NCBI GenBank assembly: GCA_963971575.1
Contig: OZ020622.1
Span: forward strand, 17,424,879 to 17,488,878
Source of the DNA: Liopterus haemorrhoidalis
Taxonomy: Eukaryota; Arthropoda; Insecta; Coleoptera; Dytiscidae
Length of the DNA stretch: 64,000 nt
Reading direction: 5' to 3'
A program made the translations under genes and the position numbers. This document shows, piece by piece, positions 1-10,249 of this stretch (position 1 is its first letter; the number at the start of each line of letters is the position of its first letter). The notes beneath the pieces were generated by a model. That model saw nothing but the letters and a program-made list of their open reading frames with translations. It searched no databases and was not told the DNA's origin.

Positions 1-1165
1 CGCGAATTAAATAGAACACAAAATAATCGTTTCTTTATTCTAAATTACTATTTTGTATATATTTTTGACGTTTGAAGTAAATAATAAGTGAGATACTTCG
101 TTAATAGTTAGCTCTCCGCATAGCCCCACAAATATATTAAAATTATGTTTATTAAAATCTGAATTAAATAAAGAGAAATAGTATCATTTCTTATATATAT
201 TTTTGCTGTTAAGTAAATAATAAACGAGATATTTCATGCTAATAAGTAACTCTCTAATAAGTAAGTTGGTCTCTAAATAATATTTAATAATTTTCTTTTT
301 CCCTAATTTAACTTTAAAAAAATAAGTGTTTTCTCATGTACATTTTCGATGTAAAGTAAATAATAAATGATATATTTCAAGATTTTAGTTTTAGTGTGTG
401 GTTTAGTGCAGTGTTTCTCAACAGGTGGTCCCCAGAAAAATTTTAGTGATCCGCGAAAGTTTTTATATGTGTTTTTTGCATTTTTTAAATATTTTTTTAT
501 ACACATTTTTTATGTAAATAATTTATATTTTGTTTATTTTCTGTAAAATTTGTATGATATTCTACAAATAAAATAAATGTATTTAGTAGTACATAAATAT
601 ATTTGTTTTCTTGCAAAAAACGAACCAACAATTATTATTAGTGGTCCGCGTTAGAAAATTATATATTTTACTGGTCCGCGGTGCGTTTTTGGTTGAGAAA
701 CACTGGTTTAGTGTACAACAATAAAGATTTGTTCTCTTATTATAAATAATGTTTGTGACATACATTTTTGCTGTCAAGTCATCGAAATAAAAAATTTATT
801 TTCTTATTTTAAACTATTTTTGGTATACATTACTTTGCTGTTAAGTCAATAATAAGAGACATATATGTATGTACATTTTAGTTTTAGAGTCCCCCGTCCT
901 CCCTAACTCCCCCGTAACTCCCCAAATAATCACCTAAATGAAAAATACGTATAAATAAAACTTTTTTTTTTTCTTATAAACTATTTTATCATATATGATT
1001 TTGCTGTTAAGTCAATAATAAGGAGGATATATGTAGTTTTTTGATTAAAAAAGATTTGTTTTCATATTATAAACAATTTTTATTATATACATTTTTTAGA
1101 TTTGTTTATAATAAGGGAGATATTTTCAGTTCTTTAATAACCAGTTTTAACCCCGAAACACCCCC
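1..1165 (+). repeat. Diverged tandem array, about seven units
   Basis: About seven degenerate units each contain a TATACATTTTTGCTGTTAAG-like stretch, then AATAATAAGGGAGATAT and a T-rich junction; they begin near 28, 186, 328, 750, 808, 980 and 1070. A hAT MITE interrupts the array. The same family recurs in the opposite orientation at 59155-59385, 62335-62930 and 63427-64000. The units have no coding potential. Unit boundaries are approximate because divergence is high. Confidence 0.7.
409..705. mobile_element. Non-autonomous hAT element (MITE), 297 bp
   Basis: The ends are perfect 14-bp terminal inverted repeats, CAGTGTTTCTCAAC and its complement, flanked by an exact 8-bp target duplication GTTTAGTG (401-408 and 706-713). 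The duplication has TA at its centre, as published for the Buster branch of hAT. Subterminal GGTCCGCG words point inward from both ends. No transposase is present, so it depended on an element elsewhere. A sister copy lies at 60465-60758. Confidence 0.92.
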
Positions 1166-1390
1166 CTAGCCTATGTTCGAATCCTGGTTTTACTCTATCA
1201 TCATACCGAACGGTTTACCTATCATACCAAACTACGTGAAAATATACCCAGCCGTTTTTGCGTGAATCTCAGGCAGACAGACAAACAAACAGACAGACAA
1301 AAATTTATTTTTGTGGATATTGTCTTATAATTATCTGAAACGTGTAGAAACCAAATATGTGGCCGTAAAAAAAAAAATTAAGAAAACAGG
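1166..1390 (+). repeat. Tail of the left-edge repeat family
   Basis: The stretch has a TTCGAATCCTGGTT word, a CAGCCGTTTTTGCGTGAAT block and a short CAGACAGA run. It matches the reverse complement of roughly 62335-62490 closely. In both places it directly adjoins the tandem array, so array and tail form one repeat family. Confidence 0.65.
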
Positions 1391-1415
1391 TAAAGCTTCA
1401 AATTTTACTAACAGG

Positions 1416-1565
1416 TTCAATCGGTACTAGTGTCGGGCGGTGTGTAGAATAGGCATGGACGTAATCAACGCGAGCTTATGACTTGCGCTTACTAGGAATT
1501 CCTCCTTCATGGGGAACAATTGCAAACACCAATCCCCAGAACGAAGGAGGGTCACCCAGACTACC
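1416..1565 (-). pseudogene. 18S rRNA 3'-region fragment
   Basis: The minus strand reads like the 3' part of small-subunit rRNA. In order it shows the CCTCCTTCGT block, TTGCAATTGTTCCCCATGAA, GGAATTCCTAGTAAGCGC, CATAAGCTCGCGTTGATTAC, TACACACCGCCCG, then TAGTACCGATTG. This order and the universal TACACACCGCCCG word identify it. About 150 bp is present out of roughly 1.9 kb. Substitutions in normally invariant positions, for example CCTATTCTACACACC where rRNA has CCTTTGTACACACC, show it is not functional. It lies between a transposon repeat and a perfect palindrome, so it is an isolated nuclear insertion and not part of an rDNA array. Confidence 0.88.
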
Positions 1566-1573
1566 AAGTCTTA

Positions 1574-1627
1574 AAAATTCTCATGTTCTTTAGTAATTTA
1601 TAAATTACTAAAGAACATGAGAATTTT
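1574..1627. repeat. 54-bp perfect palindrome without spacer
   Basis: Positions 1574-1600 are the exact reverse complement of 1601-1627, with no loop. The arm begins AAAATTCTCATGTTC and ends TAATTTA. It starts about ten bases beyond the recognisable end of the 18S fragment. Confidence 0.95.
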
Positions 1628-2035
1628 AAGTAAAATTATAAGATATACTGATGTGACTTTTATAGAACTAAAACATTTTTTTGAACATGTAATCCAAAAT
1701 CCCTAACAAGTATAAACTGGAATGTTTCTAGGAATTCAAAACGTAACCAGTTACAGGATAAAGTACGTGAGATATTACGCTTTACAATTTTTATGGCAAT
1801 ATGTGAAATGATAAGTTTAAACTTGTTTTAAGGTGATTGTTACATGACAGGTCATATTTTTGACCCTGAACTTGTCATAATTGCATGTGTAAGTTACGTA
1901 AAATATAAAAAATTGTGTGAAAAAATAGTGTAATGTTCTTCCTGTTTATTTGCTAGGATCTGTATTATATTGCACATATTTAAACATATTTATTCAGTCA
2001 GATAAATATTGCACGGTGCTACAAAAAAATCGATA
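1628..2035. other. AT-rich spacer
   Basis: No coding, RNA or terminal-repeat signal was seen here. Confidence 0.6.
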
Positions 2036-2550
2036 AGTTTTGGAATAATTCTCAGATCAAAAATTTCAGTTGTACTATTTCGGTTCACATAATGCGAATT
2101 ACTCATTACTAATGTGAATTTTATCAGATTTTTAGATTAATAACCTCTTGGGTAACAGGGTGTGGTTCAAGAGCTTTTTCTCTTGGCAAAAATTGTGTTA
2201 AAATAAAGAAATTTTAAAAAACTACTTTTTATTCCTTCGTCTACATCTTAAAAGCTTTCTTTTGATACAATACATTAAAATTTAAAAGACAAATTTGATA
2301 TTTTTCGAAAAACTAATCTGATCAAAATTTCCTGTTGAACTATTCCGGTTCTCATCAATGTAATGTAATTATTGAGAATTTCTTTCAAATTTTTAGATCA
2401 ACTCCTCTGGAAAATAGGCGGGGAAATTAAGTTTTCCGACACATTTTTAGAGAAATTTCCATAAACAAAAAATTCAAAAATGTGTTATCAACGTATTAAG
2501 AGGTTCATTTTATAATCCACTCAAAATTAAAAAAAAAAAAAAATAGAATT

Positions 2551-2581
<31 letters not shown>

Positions 2582-2713
2582 TTGTTTTGTTTTTTTTTTT
2601 TGTTGAAGACATTCGTTTATGTCAGACGAACAGATAAACAGACAAGCATGCAGGCAGGCCGACAGATATATATATATATACTGGAAGATAGACAGGCAGA
2701 TATACATACAGAC

Positions 2714-2792
<79 letters not shown>

Positions 2793-3600
2793 TAGGCAGG
2801 CAGGCAGGCAGACAGACAGGCAGGCAGGTAGACAGACAGGCAGGTAGACAGACAGACAGACAGACAGGCAGACAGACAGACAGGCAGACAAACAGGCAGG
2901 CAGACAGACAGACAGGCAGACAGACAATACATGATATTTTTAGATCAATCCCTGTGAGAAATAGGGTGGGAGGCAACAGTTTTTTTGCAGATTTTTAACG
3001 AAAATCTCAAATAAATTAATTAATTAATTAAATTAAAATTTGCTTAGTTTATCATCCGAATTAAGACGTTTTGATACCCCAATCAACAATTTAAAAAAAT
3101 TATATATTGATAATGTATATATTATGAAAAAATATTTTTTCGTTAAAGACATTTGTTTCTGTCAGACGGACAGATAAACAGCCAGACAAACAAATAGGCA
3201 GACAGATAGACAATACATGAGATTTTTACATCAACCTCTCTTGGAAATCGGGTACACATGTTTTTTTTACATATTTTTGGAGAGAAAAAAAAAAACAAAA
3301 ATAAAAATCTATCACGACTTAAGAGGTTTCATTTGATACCTCACTCTAAAATAAAACAAATATTTAATTTTTCATTAAATACATATTTATTCATATTTAT
3401 CCTGCGATGTATTTCTTTTTAAACTCTTTTAAACTCCACAGTTTTCCTATATGTGGGTCAAAGAATTGTACAAGTATGCCCAGTTACAACATTTTATGTT
3501 CAGCCGTTTAGCAACAATTTCTACCGTACAGACATAAGCGACGTTGTAAGTGTTTTTTGATCATACCTACAAAACCCTAAAAAGAAAAAAGAACAGTCAC
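2036..3600 (+). repeat. Modular interspersed repeat 'R', multi-module copy
   Basis: Successive modules of roughly 240 bp each run through the same landmarks: CTGATCAAAAATTCCTGTTG, CTATTCCGGTTCACATCAAT, a TCTGGGTTACAGGGTGTGG-like block and a TTTCATTTGATAC block. At least four degenerate modules occur, two before and two after the CAGA microsatellite. The copy ends near 3590 with CATACCTACAAAACCCTAAA. Other copies are at 23390-23665 (reverse), 31505-32030, 42930-44601 and 52515-52925. I cannot assign it to a transposon class with confidence. Confidence 0.75.
2690..2925. repeat. CAGA/CAGG microsatellite
   Basis: This is a tetranucleotide run of CAGA with CAGG and TAGA variants inside repeat R. 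Open frames here, poly-TDRQ on one strand and poly-VCLS on the other, are low-complexity artefacts. Confidence 0.95.
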
Positions 3601-4779
3601 GTTCGGTTCTTATTCAATTTCTCATATTTACATTTTTTTTATTTGTAAAACAAATGTTATATATTTCAAAATAGTTTGTCAAACAAACTTTTCAAAAGAT
3701 GAAACTTCAACATGTCATTAAGAAAAATTCCTCAATGAATTGTGTAGCATATTTATTTAAAAACTTTAAAATTTAACAATAATAGTATAAGATTGCGTAA
3801 TAAAGGAAATGTACTTAACACATAGCTTATTTATTTAAAACATTATCTGTTTGCTCAGGTGTCATCCCCACCATTTCATTATCACTCAAAATCCACACCA
3901 GGTCTAACAGCTTGATTACCTGAATTCTTAAAGTAATACTACTTGTGTGGTCTAATTTTTCCACCATCATTTTTATCGATCAGAATATTTAAGTTTTGTT
4001 TTAACAGAAAAAGTATCAAGTTAGTTGTTGGTATTTTGATCTGATTGATTTTTTACTATAGATATCTATGGCTTAATTGGGAGATGTACACTCACAGATA
4101 AAAGAAAGATTCAATTTTAAAGTATTTTATATTAAAAAAAAAATCAGATATTAGAGTGTTCACACATTTATAGTGCGATTATATAAATTAATGGCTGTAA
4201 AGCTTCAAGATTACCATTACAATTTTAAGATTAACAAATTAATAAACAGAGTACGGACGTTTTTAGGCAAATCTGCACTAACGACATTATTAATGAGATG
4301 TCCATAGACGTAGAAAAATTCACATCATAATATCAATAAATGGGTATTCGTTATCTAAAAACATTCCTGTCTTATTAATACAAATGCTACTACATATGTT
4401 TTTCCATAATGTGCATTGTTGAATGCAATATCATTGTGAGTTATCATTGTTAAGAAATGTTATTAAAGAAAAACATTTCTTTTAATACAAACGTCAAATA
4501 CATTCAAACCTGTAATATTTTGAACTGTTATTTAATCTGTCTAAACTTTGCAAGTCCTGTCAACTATTTATTTTTCTTCTGAACTGTGAACAGAACTGAA
4601 CAATAATTCTTGTAGGTATTTAGATTTAGAGCATATACTTTTAAACACTTCTTGAATCTATCTACTAATATACACTTTTTTACAATAATAATAATTATAG
4701 CATTTTTTAAATATATTTCTTTCTGAAAGAAAAATTTGTAGACATTTTTTTTATTATTGCTATTTATATTTATATTATT
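3601..4779. other. AT-rich spacer, one short open frame
   Basis: No repeat or gene is recognised. A 47-codon minus-strand frame at 3827-3970 (MMVEKLDHTSS at its start) has a fairly protein-like composition but no recognised domain and a stop just upstream. Confidence 0.5.
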
Positions 4780-4985
4780 TTGGAAATATTAAAAAAGCTG
4801 AATTCAATTTTTTACAACTGATTTTAACAGAATATGGATTTACTGATCATTTTCAAGTTATTAACGAAAAACAACTGTTATGTATACTTTGTAAAAAATA
4901 TATAATATGCACAAAAATAAATTATTTAACTCAACACGTCAGTGGAAAGATACATAGAACTAATGTTGATGTATTACAAGATTAA
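4780..4985 (+). pseudogene. hAT transposase N-terminal BED zinc-finger remnant
   Basis: An open frame from about 4780 to a stop at 4985 reads through LTEYGFTDHFQVINEKQL, then CILCKKY, then LTQHVSGKIHRTNV. Spacing of Cys-x2-Cys followed by His-x5-His in this setting is the BED-type finger that hAT transposases use for DNA binding. The frame stops just before a tRNA-like insertion, and the C-terminal hAT domain resumes beyond it at 5085. The catalytic RNase H-like core between the two is absent, so this is a dead, internally deleted copy. BED identification is from motif only; a diverged C2H2 finger is the alternative. Confidence 0.6.
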
Positions 4986-4987
4986 TA

Positions 4988-5066
4988 CCAACCGGCGTAG
5001 CGTAGTGGTAACACATACGCTCTGCGTTGCTAAGGTCTCGGGTTCGAATCTCGTTCAGGCATGGAA
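4988..5066 (+). repeat. tRNA-derived SINE head inserted in hAT relic
   Basis: Box A (TAGCGTAGTGGTAACAC) and box B (GGGTTCGAATCTC) of the RNA polymerase III promoter occur at the right order and spacing for a tRNA. The flanks do not form an obvious tRNA acceptor stem and there is no clear CCA-ready end. A SINE head or tRNA pseudogene is therefore likelier than a working tRNA. It separates two halves of a hAT remnant. Confidence 0.6.
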
Positions 5067-5084
5067 TGTTTCAGAGAATAAGAA

Positions 5085-5426
5085 TTGTCCTGGTTAATTG
5101 CCGAAGCAGCAAAGGCCATAAAAAAATTAAAACAAGTATCTCGTGACTTCGGCATTTATTTAAATAATAAAATTGACGCAGTTCTTCAGAGAAATCTAGA
5201 CCTTCGTATATTAACACAAATTTATTCCAATGACTGCCCCGATTTTTTAAAACCATATTTTAATCAATATCGAAATTATTTTTGCAGAGCCCCCGTCGTT
5301 ACTTGTGAGGTCGAAAGAACTTTTTCAAGATTTAAAAATATTCTTACGCCAAGCAGAAATAGTTTTTTTAACGAAAATTTAGAAAAAGTATGCATTATAA
5401 CTTGCAATTCTGACAAATTCATATAA
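5085..5426 (+). pseudogene. hAT transposase C-terminal dimerisation domain
   Basis: The open frame carries the hAT family C-terminal signature near its end: APVVTCEVERTFSRFKNI, then LTPSRNSFFNENLEK. In hAT transposases this region mediates dimerisation and completes the catalytic fold; the VERxFS core and the N-E-N-L pattern are the recognised features. Roughly 110 residues remain of a protein usually 600 or more. With the BED-finger piece at 4780-4985 it forms one split relic in the same orientation. The ATG used by the open frame has no significance, as the domain continues from upstream. Confidence 0.8.
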
Positions 5427-5997
5427 GTTCATACAATTACCTTTTTTTATTATTCTTAGTTTTAGTAGTATATGTAACTATTTCATAAATAAAATCATTG
5501 TAAAGAATTTCAAAAATGAAAATATTGAAAAAATCTTCACAAAATTACGAGGTGTGAACAGAAACAAAAGAAATAACCTAGATGATGATAAATTAGAACG
5601 TTTGAGGTTATGTTAGATTTGAAAACGAAACACAAATAATATGTTTCGAGGTTATGCTACAACTAAACAGTTGGCAATATATTAACAGATAAAAATATAC
5701 CTAGAATTCCCTAAAAAATTGATGAAAAATTGACGAAAAATAGAACTTGTTCTATTTTCAAAATAAATTGATCAAATTTTTTGTCAATTAATTGATAAAT
5801 TAATTGACGAAATTTTTACGCTTTACACACATCAATTAATTGAATGTCAACTTTTTCAATTAATTGATCAATTAATTGAATCGTGTAAAACCCACTTTAC
5901 TTAATTGCTTAGCAAACAGGAACATACGCTGCAAAATATAGTAGTTTCATTTTTCATGTATTGGTTAAATTTTTTTAATTATTTTTTAAAATTTTAT
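5427..5997. other. AT-rich spacer with CAATTAATTG cluster
   Basis: No gene is visible. At 5785-5878 four exact CAATTAATTG palindromes (5785, 5833, 5857, 5869) and one near-copy (5797) cluster within 95 bp. They may be the end of an unrecognised element, since GTTTTACACGATT-like words flank the cluster. Confidence 0.6.
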
Positions 5998-6245
5998 TTA
6001 TTTTACATCGGCCTATTTCTGCAACGAGGCTAATTGACGATGCCAGGGGGCGAGCTTTAACACCTGGTTGAGGGGTGAATTGTGAAAATGGTAGTAATGT
6101 TAACTTATTATTCTCGCCCGAATAATAGCATCAACGGGGAATTGAACTAGCAACTTCACAGTTGTGACCTTCACAATTCAGACTGTTGTGACCAGTCAAA
6201 ACTGCATGATTTAACGAGCTCGGCCATTCCGTTGGCACATTGCTA
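5998..6245 (-). mobile_element. tRNA-derived SINE
   Basis: On the minus strand TGGCCGAGCTCGTTAAAT resembles box A of a Leu/Ser-type tRNA, and CTAGTTCAATTCCCC resembles box B. A unique body follows, ending GCAGAAATAGGCCGATGTAA before A/T-rich sequence. The head is longer than a normal tRNA between the boxes, as in serine or leucine tRNAs with a variable arm or after an internal expansion. The tRNA-related head, tRNA-unrelated body and AT tail form a SINE layout. Target duplications were not identified. Confidence 0.65.
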
Positions 6246-7018
6246 TCACTGACAGATACCTTCAGGAGCAAAGTTTCCATGTTTGTTTGTAATTATAATA
6301 GTTTTACAAAGATTGTCTCAAGCCAAAACCGTTCCAAAGGTGCCTCCTCTCCCCTAAAGTACTTATTTGATTCTTGCGGCAATTTAGGATATGATCAAGG
6401 TTGGAAGACGTGATATTTGATAAATTTAAACTCTATATAGAATTCTTGTATCGACATTCAATCTTAATTATGAAAGCAGTTAATTTCGCTGTCTTTACTG
6501 CTCCATATTTGGAGTTAATATTACAGACACAACCATAGTTTAAAGGCTCATTCAACGCTAATTGAAGTACGTTACAGTAATACTGGTAGCGGTTACTTGT
6601 ATAGGTAGGTTCACCATTGTCGTCAACTCATTATACCTACATATAACGTAACTATTGTTCTAAGTGTATGTCCTTTTGTCGGTACTTAATTGGAAGATAT
6701 TAATACACAGTTTTTAGGACTCTCGCATGCCAAAATCAAACAAATCAAGAAACGAATTGATAAGAACAAGTCCGTCTCCTTCCAACTTCCTTCTTTTTCT
6801 TCAAGATCAAGGGCGGCTTTTATGTAAGGGTAAAAAAAAAATAAGAATAGTACATTTTTTCAATTAACCAGTATAAAACCATTTATGAGCTATTTTATAG
6901 AAGGAATTGCATTTTCATTGAGGCTTATTTGGATGATTTCCAAACACATGGATTGGATGAAAAGGCAATGTTAAGTACACTCCGCATTTACCAGATTTGA
7001 AATCATTCAATTTTTACC
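6246..7018. other. Spacer, nothing recognised
   Basis: Ordinary AT-rich sequence without coding or terminal-repeat signal. Confidence 0.5.
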
Positions 7019-7530
7019 GACCGCCAACATATATAAGGGAGGTATTGTGATCATACCGATTTTGACATTTCGAGATTTCGATGGATCACCACGAATTGAG
7101 GTCCCTACATAACGTTTTGACTATTTTTAGCATGATTTCTGTCGGTCTGTCTGTCTGTCCGTCGGTTTGTATACACGTGCAGAGCAAATTCGGCTAAAAG
7201 GATTTTTATGAAACTTATATTTTTATAAGTTTAAATATATAAGAATATATTATACTTATATATTTAAGCTTTTGACATAAGTGGCACGAGTTGATCAACT
7301 TTTGGTAAAAATCGGTTAACTAGAAATGGGAGTTTACTCGTGTCAATTTTAAGATTTTTGGGAATATTTCACTACACAGAATCATTTAGAAAAAAAAATT
7401 TAACTAAAGTTGCTATAAAAGCAATAACTAACAAATTTTATCTGAGTCTTTTACAATAATAACTACTCTGCTACTAGAATGTATGTTATACAAATACTTT
7501 GTGATGGCAGTCTGTCCTGTGGTGGCCACA
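7019..7530 (+). repeat. Interspersed repeat 'B'
   Basis: The stretch begins CCGCCAACATATATAAGG and contains ATTCGGCTAAAAGGATTTTT, GGCACGAGTTGATCAACTTT and a CTAGAATGTATxTTATACAA block, with a short GTCTGTCTGTC run. The reverse complement is found at 40308-41010 and the second half at 38130-38533, both inside the Notch intron. Class unknown. Confidence 0.75.
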
Positions 7531-7631
7531 GATGATTTTTACTTATGGGAATACCTCATACATAAAGTTTATGACTCAAAGCGAACAAGTATCGTTGAAA
7601 TACGACAAGTTTTGAAGCAGAATGTGTAGCA

Positions 7632-7712
7632 ATAGGCGTTTACGTTTAGTCAGTCAGATTAATCCGAGCGATCTAAATCCTCCCGATCCGTTCGTAAAGT
7701 CAATCAGATCCA
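7632..7712 (+). repeat. Short dispersed repeat, copy 1
   Basis: The word series GTTTAGTCAGTCAGATTAAT, CCCGATCCGTTCGTAAAGTC is repeated at about 62942-63003 with few differences. Neither copy codes for protein. Confidence 0.6.
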
Positions 7713-7851
7713 GTGTTGCCAGATTGGGGGATTTCCCCCAAATTTGGGGTATTTTTATGCTTTTGGGATTTTTTTGGGGATCTAAAAATTGAGAGGGATT
7801 TTTTAGGGGAATTTTTTATCAAATGATTTAAATGAATACAGATTTGATAAC

Positions 7852-8335
7852 TACCACGTCGCTCAATAAGTCTCCGGTCTAACAAAGAAAAACTATATTT
7901 TTTTTTGTTTTTAGAAATTTGACTTTATTCCTCAACATACACTCCTTCAAGAGTGCTACATTCATTCCAACGCTCCTAAAATTAAAAAAAAATTAAAATT
8001 AATTAATTTAAATTCAGCATACCAATCAGTAATAGTTGATTTGCCTGGTGCAGAGTCTCTATAATGCTTATCAAGCCACTGTTTGGCTTCAACAATATTT
8101 TTTTCCCATCAAAAAACAATATTTAATCAACACACGAAATTCTTTTTTATCCATTCTTTTGAAAATTACAAAACTGGAGTCACTAAAACCACTGTAACCT
8201 TTAAACTAATTGTCAGAATGTCTTGAAATTTTCACACGTATCGTTTGAAAGTTGGCACTATCCAGAAATCATATGGGTCTGTCAACAGTGTTGCCATATA
8301 TATGTCAGACCAGAGACTTATTGAGTGAAGTGTTA
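7852..8335 (-). mobile_element. Internally deleted mariner, lineage 'MDKKEF'
   Basis: Both ends carry CACTCAATAAGTCTC(C/T)GGTCT inverted repeats. The minus strand starts MDKKEFRVLIKYCFLMGK, continues in a shifted frame as AKQWLDKHYRDSAPGKST and DWYAEF (the N-terminal HTH of a mariner transposase), then jumps to the C-terminus ERWNECSTLEGVYVEE and a stop. The catalytic D,D34D core is missing, so about two thirds of a normal 345-residue transposase is deleted. A sister copy with different deletions lies at 21555-22040. It is non-functional. Confidence 0.85.
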
Positions 8336-8464
8336 TATCATGCATGAAGGCATTATTAATTTTGGATATTCATTCAATAAAGCTTCTATTTTAATAGACA
8401 AAGATGGGCTAAAAATAATTCAAAAAAAATGTCAAAACTTTTTGATCGCCATCAAATATGGAAT

Positions 8465-8741
8465 TATTAGACTAACTTCATATGTTATCACCTGAGCTTA
8501 CTATTTCTTTAATAAGGCAACCAATTTGGTAATAGATTTTCCAACAGTTATCTATGATGTTGATGCAACGATATCTGAGTGGAAATGCCTTCCTAGATAT
8601 AGGAGTGATTGGATAAATTTAGTGCAATTCTGTATATTTTTGAACAAAAAACCTGAATACGTTCCTGAAAAACAAATAATCCTTAACAAAATAAAAAATT
8701 ACCAAATCAAAGGAGTTTTATTTTTATTTTTGAATATATAA
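8465..8741 (+). pseudogene. Possible hAT transposase fragment
   Basis: A short plus-strand open frame at 8526-8741 reads PTVIYDVDATISEWKCLP then YRSDWINLVQFCIF. The pattern resembles the linker that precedes the dimerisation domain in hAT transposases, where an 'L..EW..L' segment is common, but no diagnostic residue is present. Just downstream TTCGAACAATGC-type sequence is non-coding. It could equally be chance. I include it because it is open, moderately protein-like and follows directly on a mariner end. Confidence 0.2.
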
Positions 8742-9498
8742 AGCGTGTGCTACAATACAGTCTCGATCTGAACAGGTTTTGAGTCGGGCATTAGCCAGAT
8801 TCGAACAATGCATTTTTATTTATGGGCCCATTCGGACCCCAACAAAAATAAATTAATTAAAAACAACACATAAATTATATGTTACAAAATTAAAATTTTA
8901 TTTTATTTTACTTATTTGAATATTGCAATAATTTTTACTATTGTATGAGGTTGTCACAGTTAAGGGAATCGTTTGAAACATACTAGGACAAACATTCGAG
9001 AGTAGTTGAATTTGTATTCACTATTCACCAGCAGTGAACCAACCTTACCATTCTTTGTTTTCTAATTAATTAACAATCAATCTAGCGAGTGTTGGTATGC
9101 CTGGAAAGATCTTACTTACAGCTGGATAGATTTAGGAGATTAAGACCAAAAGTCAACTGCGTACAAACTTTGGGAAGAATTCGAAATATTGCGTTACTGG
9201 CGAACAATAAATAAGATCAAGATGCATAGAACGAGTAACAATTATGGAGCGCATGAAGCCTTCTTCATTTAACATTCCTTTAACTTTTTAACGGAATTAT
9301 AAAAACAGCCAAAAGAAGGAAATAAGCCTATTTCGGACGTTCAACAACTTATACCTGCCATTATTCTTTACTGCCATATAGAATTCTATTCGTCATTGGT
9401 TGCTATCCATCTCTCACAGTCGTACATGAGAACAGACAGAGGAAAAGAGTGCAGGGTTCGGAAATCTTCGTTCCATTTGTCATTTATTTAAATATTTT
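8742..9498. other. Spacer, nothing recognised
   Basis: No gene or element end was identified up to the mariner terminal repeat at 9502. Confidence 0.5.
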
Positions 9499-9501
9499 TA
9501 C

Positions 9502-10248
9502 TACGAGGGCGTATTGAAAAGTAAGGTCTCCTATTTTTTTTTTTTTTTTTTTCATCGAAAATCAAATTTATTTACAACTTGGCGTACGTCGTTGGAAAGG
9601 TTGAACATTTAGCTATTTTTTTTTAAATCGCCTTGACGATCAATCACTTTTTGCATCCTGGTAACCAGCTTTTTAATCCCGGCGTCGTACCACTCTTCCG
9701 CCGCGTCGCGAAGCCAACTGACGACACCTTGTGGTAACCGAGGACCGCCGACACAATATTCTGCACGGAGAAGTAGACACACTCTTCATTAAGGCCTTCC
9801 CTTATCTCATGAAGGGTTATTCTCCGGTTATTGCGCACCATCTCGTCGATTCGAGCCGCCGTTGATTCCGACAAACTCGGCCGCCCCGACCGCTGCTCAT
9901 CGTGGACGTTTTCCCGGCCCTCAGAAAACTCCCGGCACCACTTCACACGTTTTTTATGTCCATACACTTCTCACCATACACTTCCACTAACTGGCGATGA
10001 ATGTCTATCGGAGAAACCTTTTTTGCATTCAAAAATCGCGACGCGGCGGAAGAGTGGTACGACGCCGGCATTAAAAAGCTGGTTACCAGGATGCAAAAAG
10101 TGATTGATCGTCAAGGCGAATTTGTAGAAAAATAGCTTAATGTTCAACCTTTCCAAAGATGTACGCAAAGTTGTGAATAAATTTGATTTTCTATGAAAAA
10201 AAAAAAATAATAATAATAGGAGACCTTACTTTTCAATACGCCCTCGTA
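9502..10248. mobile_element. Fold-back mariner with two 3' ends
   Basis: TA target dinucleotides (9502-9503 and 10247-10248) bound inverted ends CGAGGGCGTATTGAAAAG. Each arm, about 9503-9715 and 10038-10248, holds the same transposase C-terminus in opposite orientation: EEWYDAGIKKLVTRMQKV then IDRQG, followed by stop and 3' UTR. The left arm also continues on the minus strand into the transposase N-terminal part (KWCREFSEGRENVHDEQRS then GRPSLSES). Thus 5' sequence survives only internally and both termini derive from the 3' end. The arms look over 90% identical. The element is inserted just before a LINE tail. Confidence 0.85.
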
Positions 10249-10249
10249 G

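Noticed and set aside
2552..2998. Open frames of 100-138 codons over the CAGA run, both strands
   Set aside because: Pure translations of a tetranucleotide repeat; no other sequence support.
3827..3970. 47-codon minus frame starting MMVEKLDHTSS
   Set aside because: Protein-like composition but too short, no domain, no splice or promoter context.
4988..5066. Functional tRNA gene
   Set aside because: Boxes A and B are good but no 7-bp acceptor stem or terminator is evident, and it lies within a transposon relic.
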